Below, one piece after another: positions 48,108-59,796 of a stretch of DNA of 64,000 bases (positions within the stretch are counted from its first letter, which is position 1; the number at the start of each line of letters is the position of its first letter). Source of the stretch: Clytia hemisphaerica (Eukaryota; Cnidaria; Hydrozoa; Leptothecata; Clytiidae); assembly GCA_902728285.1 (NCBI GenBank), contig CACVBU010001098.1, forward strand, positions 1 to 64,000, given 5' to 3'. Both the position numbers and the translations under genes were made by a program. The notes under the pieces are model-generated. The model saw only the letters and a list, made by a program, of their open reading frames with translations. It was not told where the DNA came from and did no database searches.

Positions 48108-50504
48108 TCACTCATCTGAGTCAATTTCGTTACCACTGTCCTCTTTCTCAAAACATTCAGTGTCTTCTTCAACTACCACTTCTTCATCAACATCAATAAT
48201 TGGCTTAATCTCGTCCACATCAATAAAGTGTTTGGGTAAGTGACAATCACCACAGTCACATGACTGATAGCAAAAGTCGCAGCAGTTGTGTTGTGGCGTG
48301 ATCTCAGGAATCTTTTCAGAAGAGTCATAAAGTTTCAATAACATTTGTCGACGACATTTGTCTTCTAACAAACAGTATTCCTTTATTGTTTCCGAAGAAT
48401 TTCGAATAAAACTTTTTGGGTAGCGTAAAAGTAAGGCAACACTTTGCTTGCCATCCCGACCTGCTCTACCAGATTCTTGAAAATAAGAATCCAGATCAGC
48501 AGGTGGACCAAAATGAATAACCTGATGCAAATTTTTGCAATCAATACCCATACCAAAGGCTATTGTTGCCATTAAAATTCTAATAGTTCCATTAGGGTCT
48601 TGAAAGGATTCAACAATGTGTTTTTTGATTGGTTCCTCTGTGGTAGAATGGTACATTGCGTAGGGTCTTGTCTCGTACATTGGATATTCTTCCCGAAGTA
48701 TATAGTCAAAAGAACCAAAGATATCAACGACATTATCACGATTTGAAAAAATAACCACTCGCTCACAATCATATTTATGAATTCTCAGTTCTTCAATAAG
48801 GGGTTGGAAAATTTTATCAACATTTTTGTGATTAACTGTGTGTAGTGTGTATGTAATGTTTTGCTTTCCAGGACTGCGAATATATAGTTTTGGCTGATAC
48901 ATTTGTAAATTGGCAATTATAAAATCCCTTGTTCTTCTCATTGCAGTTGCCGTCATGGCGACAAAAGGGATGGGTTTGGCAAGAAGAGAGCGGACTTCTG
49001 CAAGTTGAGAAAAAGATTCACGGAAAGCTGCTCGTCGTTTGTCACTTGATGTTCCCCTGAAAATTGCAAAATAAAATAGATATGATTAATAGATTATGAC
49101 AATGTAATGTAGCTATTCAACATTTGACACTGAATAAAAATTTTTCCCAACAAACCATCAACATTTTCTGGTCTGTTCAATAATTAGTAAACTTACAGTA
49201 GCTAATAATAAAACAAAATTAGTTTTGATATCAGTTCAGTTATGAACTTTAAAAGTTTATATATTGAGAACCATATAAAAGTCTGTCTGTCATTTGGAGG
49301 GGATAAAAGTTAGTACCCCTTACTGATGAAAGTAACTTCATATCAGTTGACGGTTTAATTGTATGGTTTTCCAATTATCATCTAAAATACATAAAAAATA
49401 AATCTTATATACTAGATAACTTACCATTTCTCAATACAATGGCTTTCATCCACAAACACAGCACAGATTGTTTTGATGACATCCTTTTTCTTTAAAAGAT
49501 CCCTACTGGAATCCGACAATATTGTCTCCGGCGAAGTGAACAAAACGTCAACACATTCCAGATCTTTCGCACACTAAAAACGAAAAAATAACATATACAG
49601 GAAATGAGTATACAATACATCCTATTTAAAATTGCTTTCTGGTAATCTTTTTCTTTCTGGTGTTAAATATCTGCTTGATAACAGAAAAGATGAGCTTTTA
49701 TCTCTATTTTCTCAAAAATGTAAAAAATAACCCTAGAAGACTGGTGAAGTGGTTGCTGTTCTAGTGTCTCATGTTACAGCCGGCTGGTTGTCTCAAGTTG
49801 GGGCAGTCAGTCTGGCAGTTGACGGTATTTACCAACAACAGCACAAAATTTAGGATATCATTATGACACGGTTCTCATTCATACATGACGATGAGATAAA
49901 AATAAATGTTCATTTGTGTTTTCTGTTTATAATGCAAGCTGTGTTAAGTAAAACTATTTCAAGAATAAATATATAAAGTCATAAAAATCCAAACATTCAA
50001 AAGAACATTACTTGTTATGTTTTTCAATAAGAAATATTTTTGAAAATTACTAAATCAAGTGACAAAAATTAGTCTGAGATTTATTGTGCAGGAATCTAAC
50101 TAAAGACTAAAGTAGCTAAAGTAAAAATTTATTATAAGCGCAGAAACACACTTTACCATATCATGTGTCCAACGTTTTGCAATAATGTCTCTTTTGGCCA
50201 TCAGTGCCACTTGATCTTCAATAAGTGCATTGATAGGGCAGATGACCAAAGCTGTTGTTGAAGATGGCTGGACTTGGCCCAAAGCCAAATGGCCCAAAAA
50301 GCATGATATGCCTTGAAACAAGAGGCTTTTCCCATGGCCAGTTGGTTGAGCAATGAAGAAGTCTGGAACCCTTTGTTGTTGTTGGAGGTGGTGGTGAAAT
50401 GTTTTGAAAAAGTCAGTTTGGTAATCTTTTAAAGAAGATATACCAAACTTTTTCTTTAAAACTTCAAGAGCATCAGCACAAACCTTGTCACCACAAACCT
50501 CCAT
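48108..50504 (-). CDS. RecQ-type ATP-dependent DNA helicase of the transposon
   Basis: Minus-strand exons 50504-50157, 49573-49425 and 49056-48108 join in frame to 481 residues. Seen in order: Walker A-like QPTGHGKS (about residue 53-60), LVICPINALIEDQ (motif Ia region), LFTSPE, DESHCIEKW (DExH box, motif II), FVAMTATA (motif III), VVIFSNRD, ILMATIAFGMGIDCKNL (motif V) and YFQESGRAGRDG (motif VI). A Cys-rich zinc-binding patch (CCDFCYQSCDCGDC) follows, then an acidic tail. There is no HRDC domain and the protein is short for a host BLM/WRN enzyme. It would unwind DNA 3' to 5' by family rule. The frame is fully open, in contrast to the transposase. Its place inside the terminal repeats suggests it helps transposition rather than host repair. 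Confidence 0.9.
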
Positions 50505-50842
50505 TTTGAATTTCTACTGATTTATTAACTTTGTTTTTATAGTCCGATTATTCCGATTCTTTGAGCAAAATGCAAAAGTGATCCGAAAAAGCAATGATCA
50601 TTTTCAAATTTCTCACGCAATCTACCGACCAAATCCTGTGGTCGGTCCAAGCAAAACGAATGAATGAACTTAGCCGAGTTGATATCGTCCGTAAACACAG
50701 ACTCTATTTTCCGCCGCGCTACATATTACGTTTTATAATATACAACTATGTTATATCATAATATTATAATAATATATTATACGGACGATAGCATCGTCTA
50801 GGTAGTCGGTATCTAATACATATCTTCGGAATTTTCCTTCTA

Positions 50843-51086
50843 CACGTTTTTTACAAGAAAAAACTATATAAGAACATAAGGCTTCGGTGGCCAAAATGTT
50901 AAGAACAAGTTAAGAAAATTTTAAGGCTTTGCAGACTCTAATAAGACACCCGATTTCTTAAGAATGCGGACAAAAATGCTCGAAAAATGGTGAAAATAAG
51001 AGCATATTAAGAACATTTTTAGTCTTCAATCTCAAAAAGAACATTCGAAGGCTTCAAAAATTTTGGATGTTCTTATAAAAAACGTG
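50843..51086. mobile_element. TA-flanked MITE, CACGTTTTTT ends
   Basis: CACGTTTTTTA at left and its complement at right, with TA on both sides (50841-50842 and 51087-51088). The interior repeats 'ttaagaac'. Relatives: 137-375 and, by its ends, 52026-52285. Confidence 0.8.
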
Positions 51087-51094
51087 TATGCTTT

Positions 51095-51760
51095 AAATTA
51101 GATGGCAGTGTTTTTTCAAACCTCAATAACTTTTGATAGAATTTGAATTAAGTAGCGATTTTGTGCTCGTTGAAAAGCCAAACAGGAGTGGAATATTGTT
51201 ATAAAGAAAAAACTCAAAAAAGACCGGAAAATAAAGATTGAAAATGGAGAAGAAGAAAATCAACTCCTTCAATAATTGTGCTACAATTATCATTTTCACA
51301 CGAGTGATTTCTTTATCTTAAAACATTATTAATGAGAAAAAAAAATTCAAAAAAATCTATTCCATCGAAAGATATAGTCCAATGCAAAGTTTATTAATGA
51401 TTGACTTCAAAAATCATCAAAAAACAACAAAAAAGAGCCCTTTTTTAAGTCAACCAGGGCAAAGTTTAAAGCTGTATTTTTTAATTGAATAAATATTTTT
51501 TAAATTTTTTTTCGCATTCGTGACCTTCTAAGATTGAAGAGTTTCTGATACAAAAATGAAGATCATAGCACTATTCAAAAAGAAGTTGATTTTCTTCTTC
51601 TTCTTCTTCATTTTTATTCTTCGTTTTTCCATTTTTTGAATTTTTTTCTTTTCTGATAATATTCCACTCCGGACTATCTTTTTAACGAGCACTAAACCTC
51701 TAACTAATTTAAATTCTATCAAAAGTTATTGAGGTTTGAAAATTCACTGCCAGCTAATTT
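51095..51760. mobile_element. Foldback element with about 150 bp inverted arms
   Basis: The left arm starts AAATTAGATGGCAGTG, then 'tcaaacctcaataacttttg'. The right arm is its diverged reverse complement ending 'cactgccagctaattt'. Arms cover about 51095-51250 and 51610-51760. An AG-rich/CT-rich middle produces open frames of no meaning. Confidence 0.8.
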
Positions 51761-52025
51761 GAAATAGACTTTAGAAAAGGATTTGCCTTTGGGATAAATT
51801 TACAGGATTCATCACTGTAAAAAGCATGGTCGAATCGCCAAGAAGCTTTACTAATCTAAATGCGATATAAAAGTGGAAAAGTGCAAAATTTATCTCCACC
51901 TTTTAGTGAATTTGAACGCTAAAAATGAGACTGAACATTTCAGAAATAGCAATATTATAAGCTTCTATAAAAAGAATATTGTATAAATTATCAAAAATAT
52001 ATAAATTATGAAAAGATAATGATTA

Positions 52026-52285
52026 CACGTTTTTTTTTATATAAGGAAAACGTTAATAAGGAACTCGAGGCTGAAAATGGTCCAAAAAATAAGGAATTGT
52101 TTAGGAACTGCTCAGGCTGAGAATAAGAAAACAAGTTTTAAGGAACAGTGAGAGATGGTTATCCAAACTTAGCAGCTATGTAAATAAGGAACTCGATAAG
52201 GAACTTTGAGACTTAAATTCTCTGTAAAAATAAGGAACTCCAGGCTCAGAGCAAAGTTAAGGTTCCTTATTAAAAAAAAAACGTG
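52026..52285. mobile_element. TA-flanked MITE, CACGTTTTTT ends, different interior
   Basis: CACGTTTTTTTTTATA at left, complement at right, TA on each side (52024-52025 and 52286-52287). The interior repeats 'aataaggaact' instead of 'ttaagaac'. Confidence 0.75.
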
Positions 52286-52366
52286 TACTAATAAAATAAT
52301 TCAATGAAAACAATTACACCACCAATATTGAAAGAAACAGAACGCCAAAGAGCCAACAAGTTGCTA

Positions 52367-55300
52367 TCAACTTTTCCCAGATTTTGTAGTTGACATAGAG
52401 TTCAAAGACCGTTTTGTTTTTCTGTTTAAATTGTTCACAGATAAAGATAGTTGCTTTGCATTATCTACTAAGCTGAGCGAAGCAAACGGATCGTCAGCCT
52501 TCGGTTGCCGGTTGTATGTTCCAGGACCACGTGACTGAGGATTCCCCTGACGAACTTGTCCGTGCTGTTGGTGATTCCCAGGGTTCATTTGTCGTTGTTG
52601 ATAACCGCCATAAAACTGTTGCGGGTTGTTTGGAGCTTGGAAACGAGGATTGGATGGGTTTTGTTGGTTAGATTGTGGAAATCTTTGGCCGAACTTAGGA
52701 TTGGAGTTTGTTTGGTACATTTGCTGCGATTGAGCACCAAATTGATTTTGTTGATTCCATCGGGTTGTTTGTTGTGGTATTTGTTGAGTATTGTAGGCTT
52801 GCTGTTGAGGGTTATTGAAATTTTGTTGGTGTTGGAAGGAACCAAAGCTGTTTGACGGTGCCGTTGAAAAGTCACCAAAATCTGACTGGCTTGTTGAATG
52901 TGACGATTGGGATTGTTGCGACATCGAAAAATTGTTGGGCGGTACTATTTGGTTGTTGGGTGGTTGCTTTGAAGCAAAAGAGGTGAACCCTGAGAAGTCT
53001 GACTGATTTGAGGGCAGTTGGGCTGAATGATTGAAGGCACCAAAGTCGTTTGAGTTTTGGATCGGTTGAGACTGTATTGAAGTATTGGTTACTCGAGGTG
53101 CGCTGCTGAATTCTGCGAATCCAGGATTGTTTGGTGCGCTGTTAAATGTTCCGAAATCTTCGTTAGATGAAGATTGTACTGATGTTGGCATTGGTAAATT
53201 ATTGAATGCGCCAAAGTCTTGGTTTGGTGTTTGTTGAGATGATACTGGGGCTGAACTGAAAGATTGTTGGGACATTTGGAGATTTGAAGACGATTGTGGC
53301 AATGGTGTATTGAATGATCCAAATTGGTCATTATTTGAAGATTGTTGAGCTGTTGAGAATGAAGCATTTGTGATGAAGCCATTGTTTGTTGGGAATGCAA
53401 TCTGAGTGGAATCTGTTGTAGTCGTGTTTGTGAACGAGGCTGAGCTGAAATCACCAAAGTCGTTGGATGTTGTTGAGCTTGGTATCGGGTTGGAATTGAT
53501 ATTACCAAAATTGTTTGTTGGTGCTTGTTGAATATTTTCATTCGTTTGATTCGATGAGAAATCACTAAAACCAGTCACATTGACGTTGGAGAAAACTGAA
53601 TATTTGTCGTCAGTCGTTTGATGAAGCTCTGGAGTCGAGGAAGAAGTTGATTGATTCAGGTTAGAGAATGCTGTATATTTATCACTGTCATTTGAAAGTG
53701 TTGGTGCTAATGGTTGTAAAGTGTTTGAAATTGCACCGAAATAATTGCTTGTATTTGAAGATGTTGTAGGGATCGTACTGGTTGTTAAGGTGCTAGTGGT
53801 AGCCGTGGTAACAGAGGGAAATTTTCCGAAATCTGAAGATGGGGGTTGTGTTGTTGTACTACTACTGAAATCGTCAAAGTCGTTTGAGCTCGAGGCTGGA
53901 GATGAAAATTGTGCGAAATCTGATGGTGGAGGTGGGGTGATCGAATCAGAGAAGGCTCCAAAAGCATTTTCTTTTACATTGTATGTGCTGGGTGAAATTG
54001 GAAACCGTCCAAAGTCTGCTGAAGTTTTAGCTGGTTGGGTAGAATCAGAGAAGGCTCCGAAATCGTTTGAAGATGTATCTGTTGTGGGTTTCGGGTTATT
54101 GGATGAAGTTGAAAAATGTGCAAAGTCGGATGATGGTTGAGATGGTTGAGATGATGTAATGTTGTCTTCAAAAGCTCCAAAATCGTTAATGTTTGAAGAT
54201 GGAGTTTGTCCATAATTAGATGATGGTACGTTCATATTAGTGGTTGTTGACGAAAATTGACCGAAACTTTGGGATTGTGTATCTGAAAATGCTCCGAAAT
54301 CGTTGTTAGATGATTGTGGGGTTGATGAAAATTGAGCGAAGCTTGATGAGTGGTCTAAACCCATGTTGGAAGGAATTGAGGTTATTTGAATTGTCGAATC
54401 TGGGACAGATGATTCCATTGAAGGTTGCTTGAAGCTCGATGTAGTTAAAAGTGAAGCATCTGAGAATTCTCCAAAGTCCTTGTTAGATATTGAAATAGAT
54501 GATGCGGATTGGTGGTTGAAATTGGATGAAATTGACGATGGAGCAGGATCTGAGAATGCTCCAAAATCGTTGTTGTCGGATAAAGAAGATTGGATGCCAA
54601 TGGGTTGGTTTGTTGATGGTTGATCAGAGATGTTTATAAAGATATCATATTTATCACTAGTAGTGGCAGCGTCAATGGATGACTGAGACTGTAACATTGA
54701 TATTTGTTGGTTTTGGTCGATTGTTTGTGAGCTAGTGTTGTCAAATGTGGAGAAATCACCAAAAGAAGTGTTGCCTGGGTCAGACGAAACACTTGCAGTT
54801 GTGGTTGTTCCGTTAAGAGGGCTGCTGAAATTGGCGAATGCATTTTCTGGATTGGACAGCGTCTTTGAAACGGTTGAGAATGCAGAGAAAGATGATTTGT
54901 CGGATGGATCTACAGAAAAACTTGGCGATTTCTTTGGGTCGTTTGATGATGTGGAAAATTCAGCGAATCCAGTTGAGAAATCTCCAAAGGACTCAGTTGA
55001 TGGTGCACATGTTTCAAAGCTGGTGAAATCAGTCTGTTTATTTGAATCTGATTGGATTACTGAGAAATCACCAAAATTCGAATCGATTGAATTGTCAGAT
55101 GGTTTAGATTCAATTTTCGTATCTGAGGTCTTTGCTGAATTTGCAGATTGATTCTCTTGTGTTGATTTAAAATCATCAAAGTCTGTACCGGTAGTTTTGT
55201 TATCTGAGAAGTCATCGAATTCATTTGACTCAAAATCTGTTGAAAATTCAGTTTTACTTAGACTACCTGATGGGATGGATTCAAAACTGCCGAAATTGGC

Positions 55301-57194
55301 GAATGCATCTTGGTTGGTTGATTTATTAGGAGGTTCTGTGAATGATGAAAAACCTTCAAAATCAGATGTCTTTCCCGAAGATTGTTTGTTTGTATTGGAA
55401 GAGTTATTACTTTTCTCGCAATCAGAGAATTCTCCGAAATCTTTAACGATTGATGTTCCACTCGTCTGTTGTTCGGGTTGCGCGAAGGACGAAAATCCTG
55501 AAAAATCGTCACCGCCTGTTGGCTTAGTTGACTCGCCTGTGTTTTCCAACAATTCAGGCTTTTTTGATTGAGTGGTTAGTGCATTCTGTAAATCCGATTT
55601 CAATTCTTCTTCCGATTTCTCAAAAACGGATGATTTTCCCGTTTCCGTGCTGACGTCAGCAAAAACGGAATATTTATCATCCACTGGTGGACCGGACTGT
55701 GCATCTTGGAAAGTAGAAAACGTTGAGAATTGATTATCCAAGTTTATTGAATCACTTTTTAGATTACTGATACCAGATGCTGCAAAATCACCAAAGCCAT
55801 CGCTGTTTTGAGCATTTGAAATTTCGTTTGCAATCTTGGAGTCATCATTGAACGAATTGATAGGTGGAGGTTCTCTAGCCAGAAAATCTATACCAAAGCT
55901 TTGTGGTGTAATCAATGCTTTCGATGCATCTATAAATAACGAAGTCTTGCTTTCAACAGATGCGTTGCCAGGGAACGGTATTTCCGAGGAGGATAATGCA
56001 GACTCCGGCGAAATTGACTTTGGTTGATTGACAGTTTCCAATGAGTTTTTGGAGACATCCATCGAGATTTGAGAATCAGTTTGGAAGACTTCTTCATCAT
56101 TCGATTGTTGAGGAGGTGGTGGAGAAGAAGATTCAAACATGGAGAATTCGTTATCCATTTGAAGACTTTTGGAGTTTTCAGTGTTTTCTGGTGCAGATGA
56201 AACATCCATATTCTCCAAGTCGAAGATTGCAGATGATGATGGTGGTGGCTTTGTTGAGGCTGGTTGTTGAGCCTCCGTTGTTTCGTCTGTAAAGAATGGA
56301 AAGACAAAAATATATTTATATTTCAATTATTTAGTGATGTTAAAGGTTTAGTGATGTTAAAGGTATTATTTTTACATAAGAGCTCCCGTTTCATATCAGA
56401 CACATTTCATATCAGGGCATCTACCTATTGTTATATCGTGCTGAATAAACAAAAAAGTTTTTCCTTTAATCTTTCTGACCAATCTTGCTCCACATCCGTG
56501 TCAATTCAATATCGAAAAGCTTGTAAATTAAAATTGATGAGTAAGCAAACGATATCACTCTTATTTAAAAACAAAACCTTTAACATAAAATGATGAATAT
56601 TTACCTTTAGGACCTCCGAGGAAGAAATCTAAATCCAATGAAGTTGTCTCTGATGTCGGTTCTGATCCTGATTCTACAAATAAATTTTATCAAAATAAAA
56701 GACTTGGGTTTTTTTATATCCCATCATTGTAGCCCCCCCTCCCCTAACCAGTTTGCGTGAATGCGAGAATGGGCTTTTTCCACTTTCATGAATGCGTGAA
56801 AATAAAAATAAAAAACTGTGTGACTGCTTGAATTGTAAAACTTTGAAGTTGCGTGAATTTGGAAAAAAGTTGCGTGATTGCGAGAATTGAAGGTCCGCTG
56901 AGGGCCTCATCATTCAGTCTAAAATTTTGAAAATTCTTTTAACGTCCATAAAGGCTTTCTTTCAATTCCTAGGTATTAGATAACTACGGAAAGTCATGTG
57001 ATGTACTTTTTAACCAATAAGGTTTCAATATCATTTCGAGGAGCAAACATGGTTTCACCCCTCCCCCCTCCCATCAAACTTTGAGGGATCTAAATTTTAG
57101 AATTTTGTCGAAGTTATGGTGGTAAGAGAGACAAATACCAAAATTTATTACCTTTATGGAGACTTGATAATGAGGGTAGACGTTCAATTAATGC
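52367..57194 (-). CDS. Large low-complexity protein with F-x-x-F motifs (clathrin-adaptor accessory candidate), 5' partial
   Basis: Minus-strand exons 57194-57152, 56673-56605 and 56286-52367 join in frame (phases 0, 1, 1) into at least 1342 residues. Upstream exons were not found. The first pieces read ALIERLPSLSSLHK and SLDLDFFLGGPK. The long last exon is Ser/Asn/Gln/Thr-rich disorder with about 38 aromatic steps such as DFGAFSD, FGDFS and FAEFSS, plus repeated D-K-Y-x-x-F (for example DDKYSVF). Toward the C-terminus it becomes Gln/Asn/Pro-rich, then DDPFASLSL and a basic end. Clustered acidic F-x-x-F motifs bind the ear domains of gamma-adaptin and GGA in aftiphilin and gamma-synergin, and DPF binds AP-2, so trafficking at clathrin coats is the best guess. 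No folded domain is visible in the part present. Opposite-strand frames inside this exon are shadows. Confidence 0.65.
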
Positions 57195-58555
57195 CTACAA
57201 ATAGAAAAACAAAAGAAAAGCATTAAGATTATGGCTACTCCACCATGTTGATTGCAGTCTGTAATAAATTATTCTTCGCTAAAAAGACACGCAAAGTAGA
57301 GCTTGTTACAGTTAGGCACCATTCCGTTATATTTTCTCGCAAGTCTCTTGTCGGCTTTGTGGAGGACAATGGAGGTATCTTATCCCTCCTTATCAGTACA
57401 AAGGTATCTTTCGTTCGTTTTCTGTATAAAACACTTTTACACTTTTACACCCCAGTTTTCGACTATTTAGCACCAGAAAGCTGGTTCTGGTGGAGCACAG
57501 AATTTCCTCTATCAAAAAACAGACCAACAGTCAGCAAGATCTTTCAAGAAGCACGCCCACCGGCGTTCACGGGGTGGAAAAAGCAATGTTGATTGGGACT
57601 TGATTAGTTCAATTGTTTTGATATGATTCAATTCATACTGGTCCCGTTTAAAAACAATCAGCATGGCGAGTATCGAGGTTTGGACTAGAAAGTAACCAAT
57701 TTGGAGATATCTATTATAATCTTGATTCATAAAATCCACTGACCAAATAATGGCAGATCATAAGTGAATAAGCTTTTAATTGTCATATATTATTAAAATT
57801 TTCTTTTGAAAGTTAGCTTTTTCAAATAAAATTTGATATCAAATACGCAGACCGCGAAGAGCTTGCTACAATGAGAGAATTTTTGCGAGGATTAAATTAA
57901 CCAAAATACTGCGTTTTAGCTAAAATCACATCTAAGCCAATTTTTATAACATTTATGATTCGCAAAAATTAAAGTCCCACATTTTGGTGTACAAGATTTA
58001 TTGGATAGGATACAACTTAAATAAAAAAATAAAAAATCAAGTCTGTTTCATTTTATTGCTCCGGCCTAGGAGCCTTTAATTCTCTCTTCCGACAACAACG
58101 ACGTTCAAGGTCAAGACATTTTTTTTTGTTTATCTAATCCGATGATCTATTCCGATTTAACAAAAACGGATTATCTGGATTTCGATAATATTGCGAAAGT
58201 ATCAAGATGGCTGCCGAAAGTGGGCTTGCTGCAAATCTCAGTGAAAGATATCATTTTCATCATTATTCATGATGTTTTGGACATAATTTATGAGAAGTTT
58301 GATGCATACTGGTCTATAACAATGTGGAAAGACTTTGGAGAAATTTTGGCCATGAATCGTAAGCTGCTCGAGTGCTTAAAATCTTACATATGGCTAACTT
58401 CTCTAGTTTTATGGACGCACAAAACCATAAGACTCTGTAACTTGACAATGGAATAAAACTTTCAAACACACATCCATTGGAATTCGAAAGAGAATACTAA
58501 AATTACAACATTACAGTGCAAATTTAAAAACGATCTGAGCAGTTTTTGTGGTGTT
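57195..58555. other. No gene recognised
   Basis: Possible intron or upstream region of the F-x-x-F gene. Open frames at 57245-57592 and 58142-58456 (plus) show no recognisable domain. Confidence 0.4.
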
Positions 58556-59480
58556 ATGTGTATGGCTGAAAATGATCCTGTTTTCAATTTGTATTCATCA
58601 TTTTTTGACTGGGCGACCGTTCCTTTTGATTTTTCAAACCTGACACAGATATTTTTCAAACCTGACACAGATATTTTACAAACATATCGCTATGAGAATT
58701 CAATAAAGGATACTAAAACACAATTCCTGTGTAAATTTGAACAAGATTGGAAAAATTTTCACAGTATTATGGCTGAAAATGATCGTTTTTGGACTTTGTC
58801 GTAATTTCATCACGGCTGGCGACCGTTCCTTTTGATTTTTCAAACCCGGCACAGATTTTTCACAAACATATCACTATGAGAATTCAGTAAAGCATACTAA
58901 AACACAATTCCTGTGTAAATTTAAACAAGATAGGAGAAATTTTCACAGTATTAATGGCTGAAAATGATCGTTTTTGAACTTTGTATCGTACCGTCAACTG
59001 CTCCAACTTGGGACGAGTGTACGCAACATGGGGCTTGTTGATATCTGGTCTGTATTTTCACTTACTGTAAAACCGAAAGAGAAATCGTGTATTTTTTAAT
59101 ACGCGGTTCATTAAACTCAAATCTAATGACTTTTGAGGTTCGGTGAAATGTTGGTGGAATGGCCCTCCCATGTTGCGCAAGATAGTCCCAAGTTGGAGCA
59201 GTTGACGGTAATTTCATTGCGGCTGGCGACCCTTCCTTTTGATTTTTCAAACCCGGCACAGATTTTTCACAAACATATCACTATGAGAATTCAGTAAAGG
59301 ATACTAAAACACAATTCCTGTGTAAATTTGAACAAGATCGGAGAAATTTTCACAGTGTTATAACTGAAAATGATATTCTTTGGACTTTGTCGTAATTTCA
59401 TTGGCTTGGGCGACCCTTCCTTTTGAAGATTTTTCAAACCCGAAACAGGTTTTTTCCAAATATACCACTATTTATTACAT
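58556..59480. repeat. Tandem repeat, about 206 bp unit, about four copies
   Basis: Units share 'ggcgacc(g/c)ttccttttga', 'cagat(a)ttttcacaaacatat' and 'acacaattcctgtgtaaatt', starting near 58610, 58816, 59220 and 59407. A MITE (58991-59208) interrupts the third unit. Confidence 0.8.
58991..59208. mobile_element. TA-flanked MITE, CCGTCAACTGCTCC ends
   Basis: Inverted ends CCGTCAACTGCTCCAACTTG, with TA on each side (58989-58990 and 59209-59210). It interrupts a tandem repeat whose other units give the empty site. A partial relative ('caagttggggcagt...cagttgacggta') lies at about 49795-49830. Confidence 0.85.
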
Positions 59481-59796
59481 GCACACTATTGTACCATTTT
59501 ATTTGGTTTATCCTACTCTCCCCCAAGTATTATCCCGACAGAAAAAATAATGCTTAGCTAAAAGCCCGTGGCCTCTAATTTGGCTATTTTTCTCCCCGAA
59601 ATTTTATCTGGACAATCAAATCATGAACTTGGAAATATTGACTGACTTCTAAATGTTTATCTCATTTAGCTCCAATTTTGAACTTTTTAGTCGAGGATGA
59701 GTTGGCGGGGGGTGGGGTTGGTTCTTTCGGCAAGAAAGTATATGTGTAATCACTTAGAAGAGCTAAACTTCCAGCTGGTTTATTTATTCGTTAAGA

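Larger units (their letters stand above)
40730..50803. mobile_element. Large DNA transposon encoding DUF6589-like transposase and RecQ helicase (AcademH-like)
   Basis: The left end reads TAGACTATGCTATAGTCT and the right end, inverted, TAGACGATGCTATCGTCC, each a short palindrome. A second shared inverted word, ATATCAACTCGG, lies about 130 bp in from each end (40858-40869 and 50674-50685). Inside, two spliced genes converge: a DUF6589-like transposase (41454-45676, plus) and a RecQ-type helicase (48108-50504, minus). DNA transposons with a superfamily II helicase are known as the AcademH lineage of Academ; assignment here is by architecture only. The target duplication is not resolved: the left flank has an N at 40726 and a LINE fragment. 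The whole span 36594-50803 could be one composite unit. Confidence 0.7.

Noticed and set aside
51580-51640. Lys/Glu-rich minus-strand ORF (51528-51722)
   Set aside because: A CT/AG simple-sequence tract inside a foldback element.
52556-56307. Several opposite-strand or shifted ORFs within the F-x-x-F exon
   Set aside because: Shadows of a 3.9 kb coding exon with biased codons.
57245-57592. 115-codon plus-strand ORF
   Set aside because: No recognisable domain, no splice support and no conserved context.
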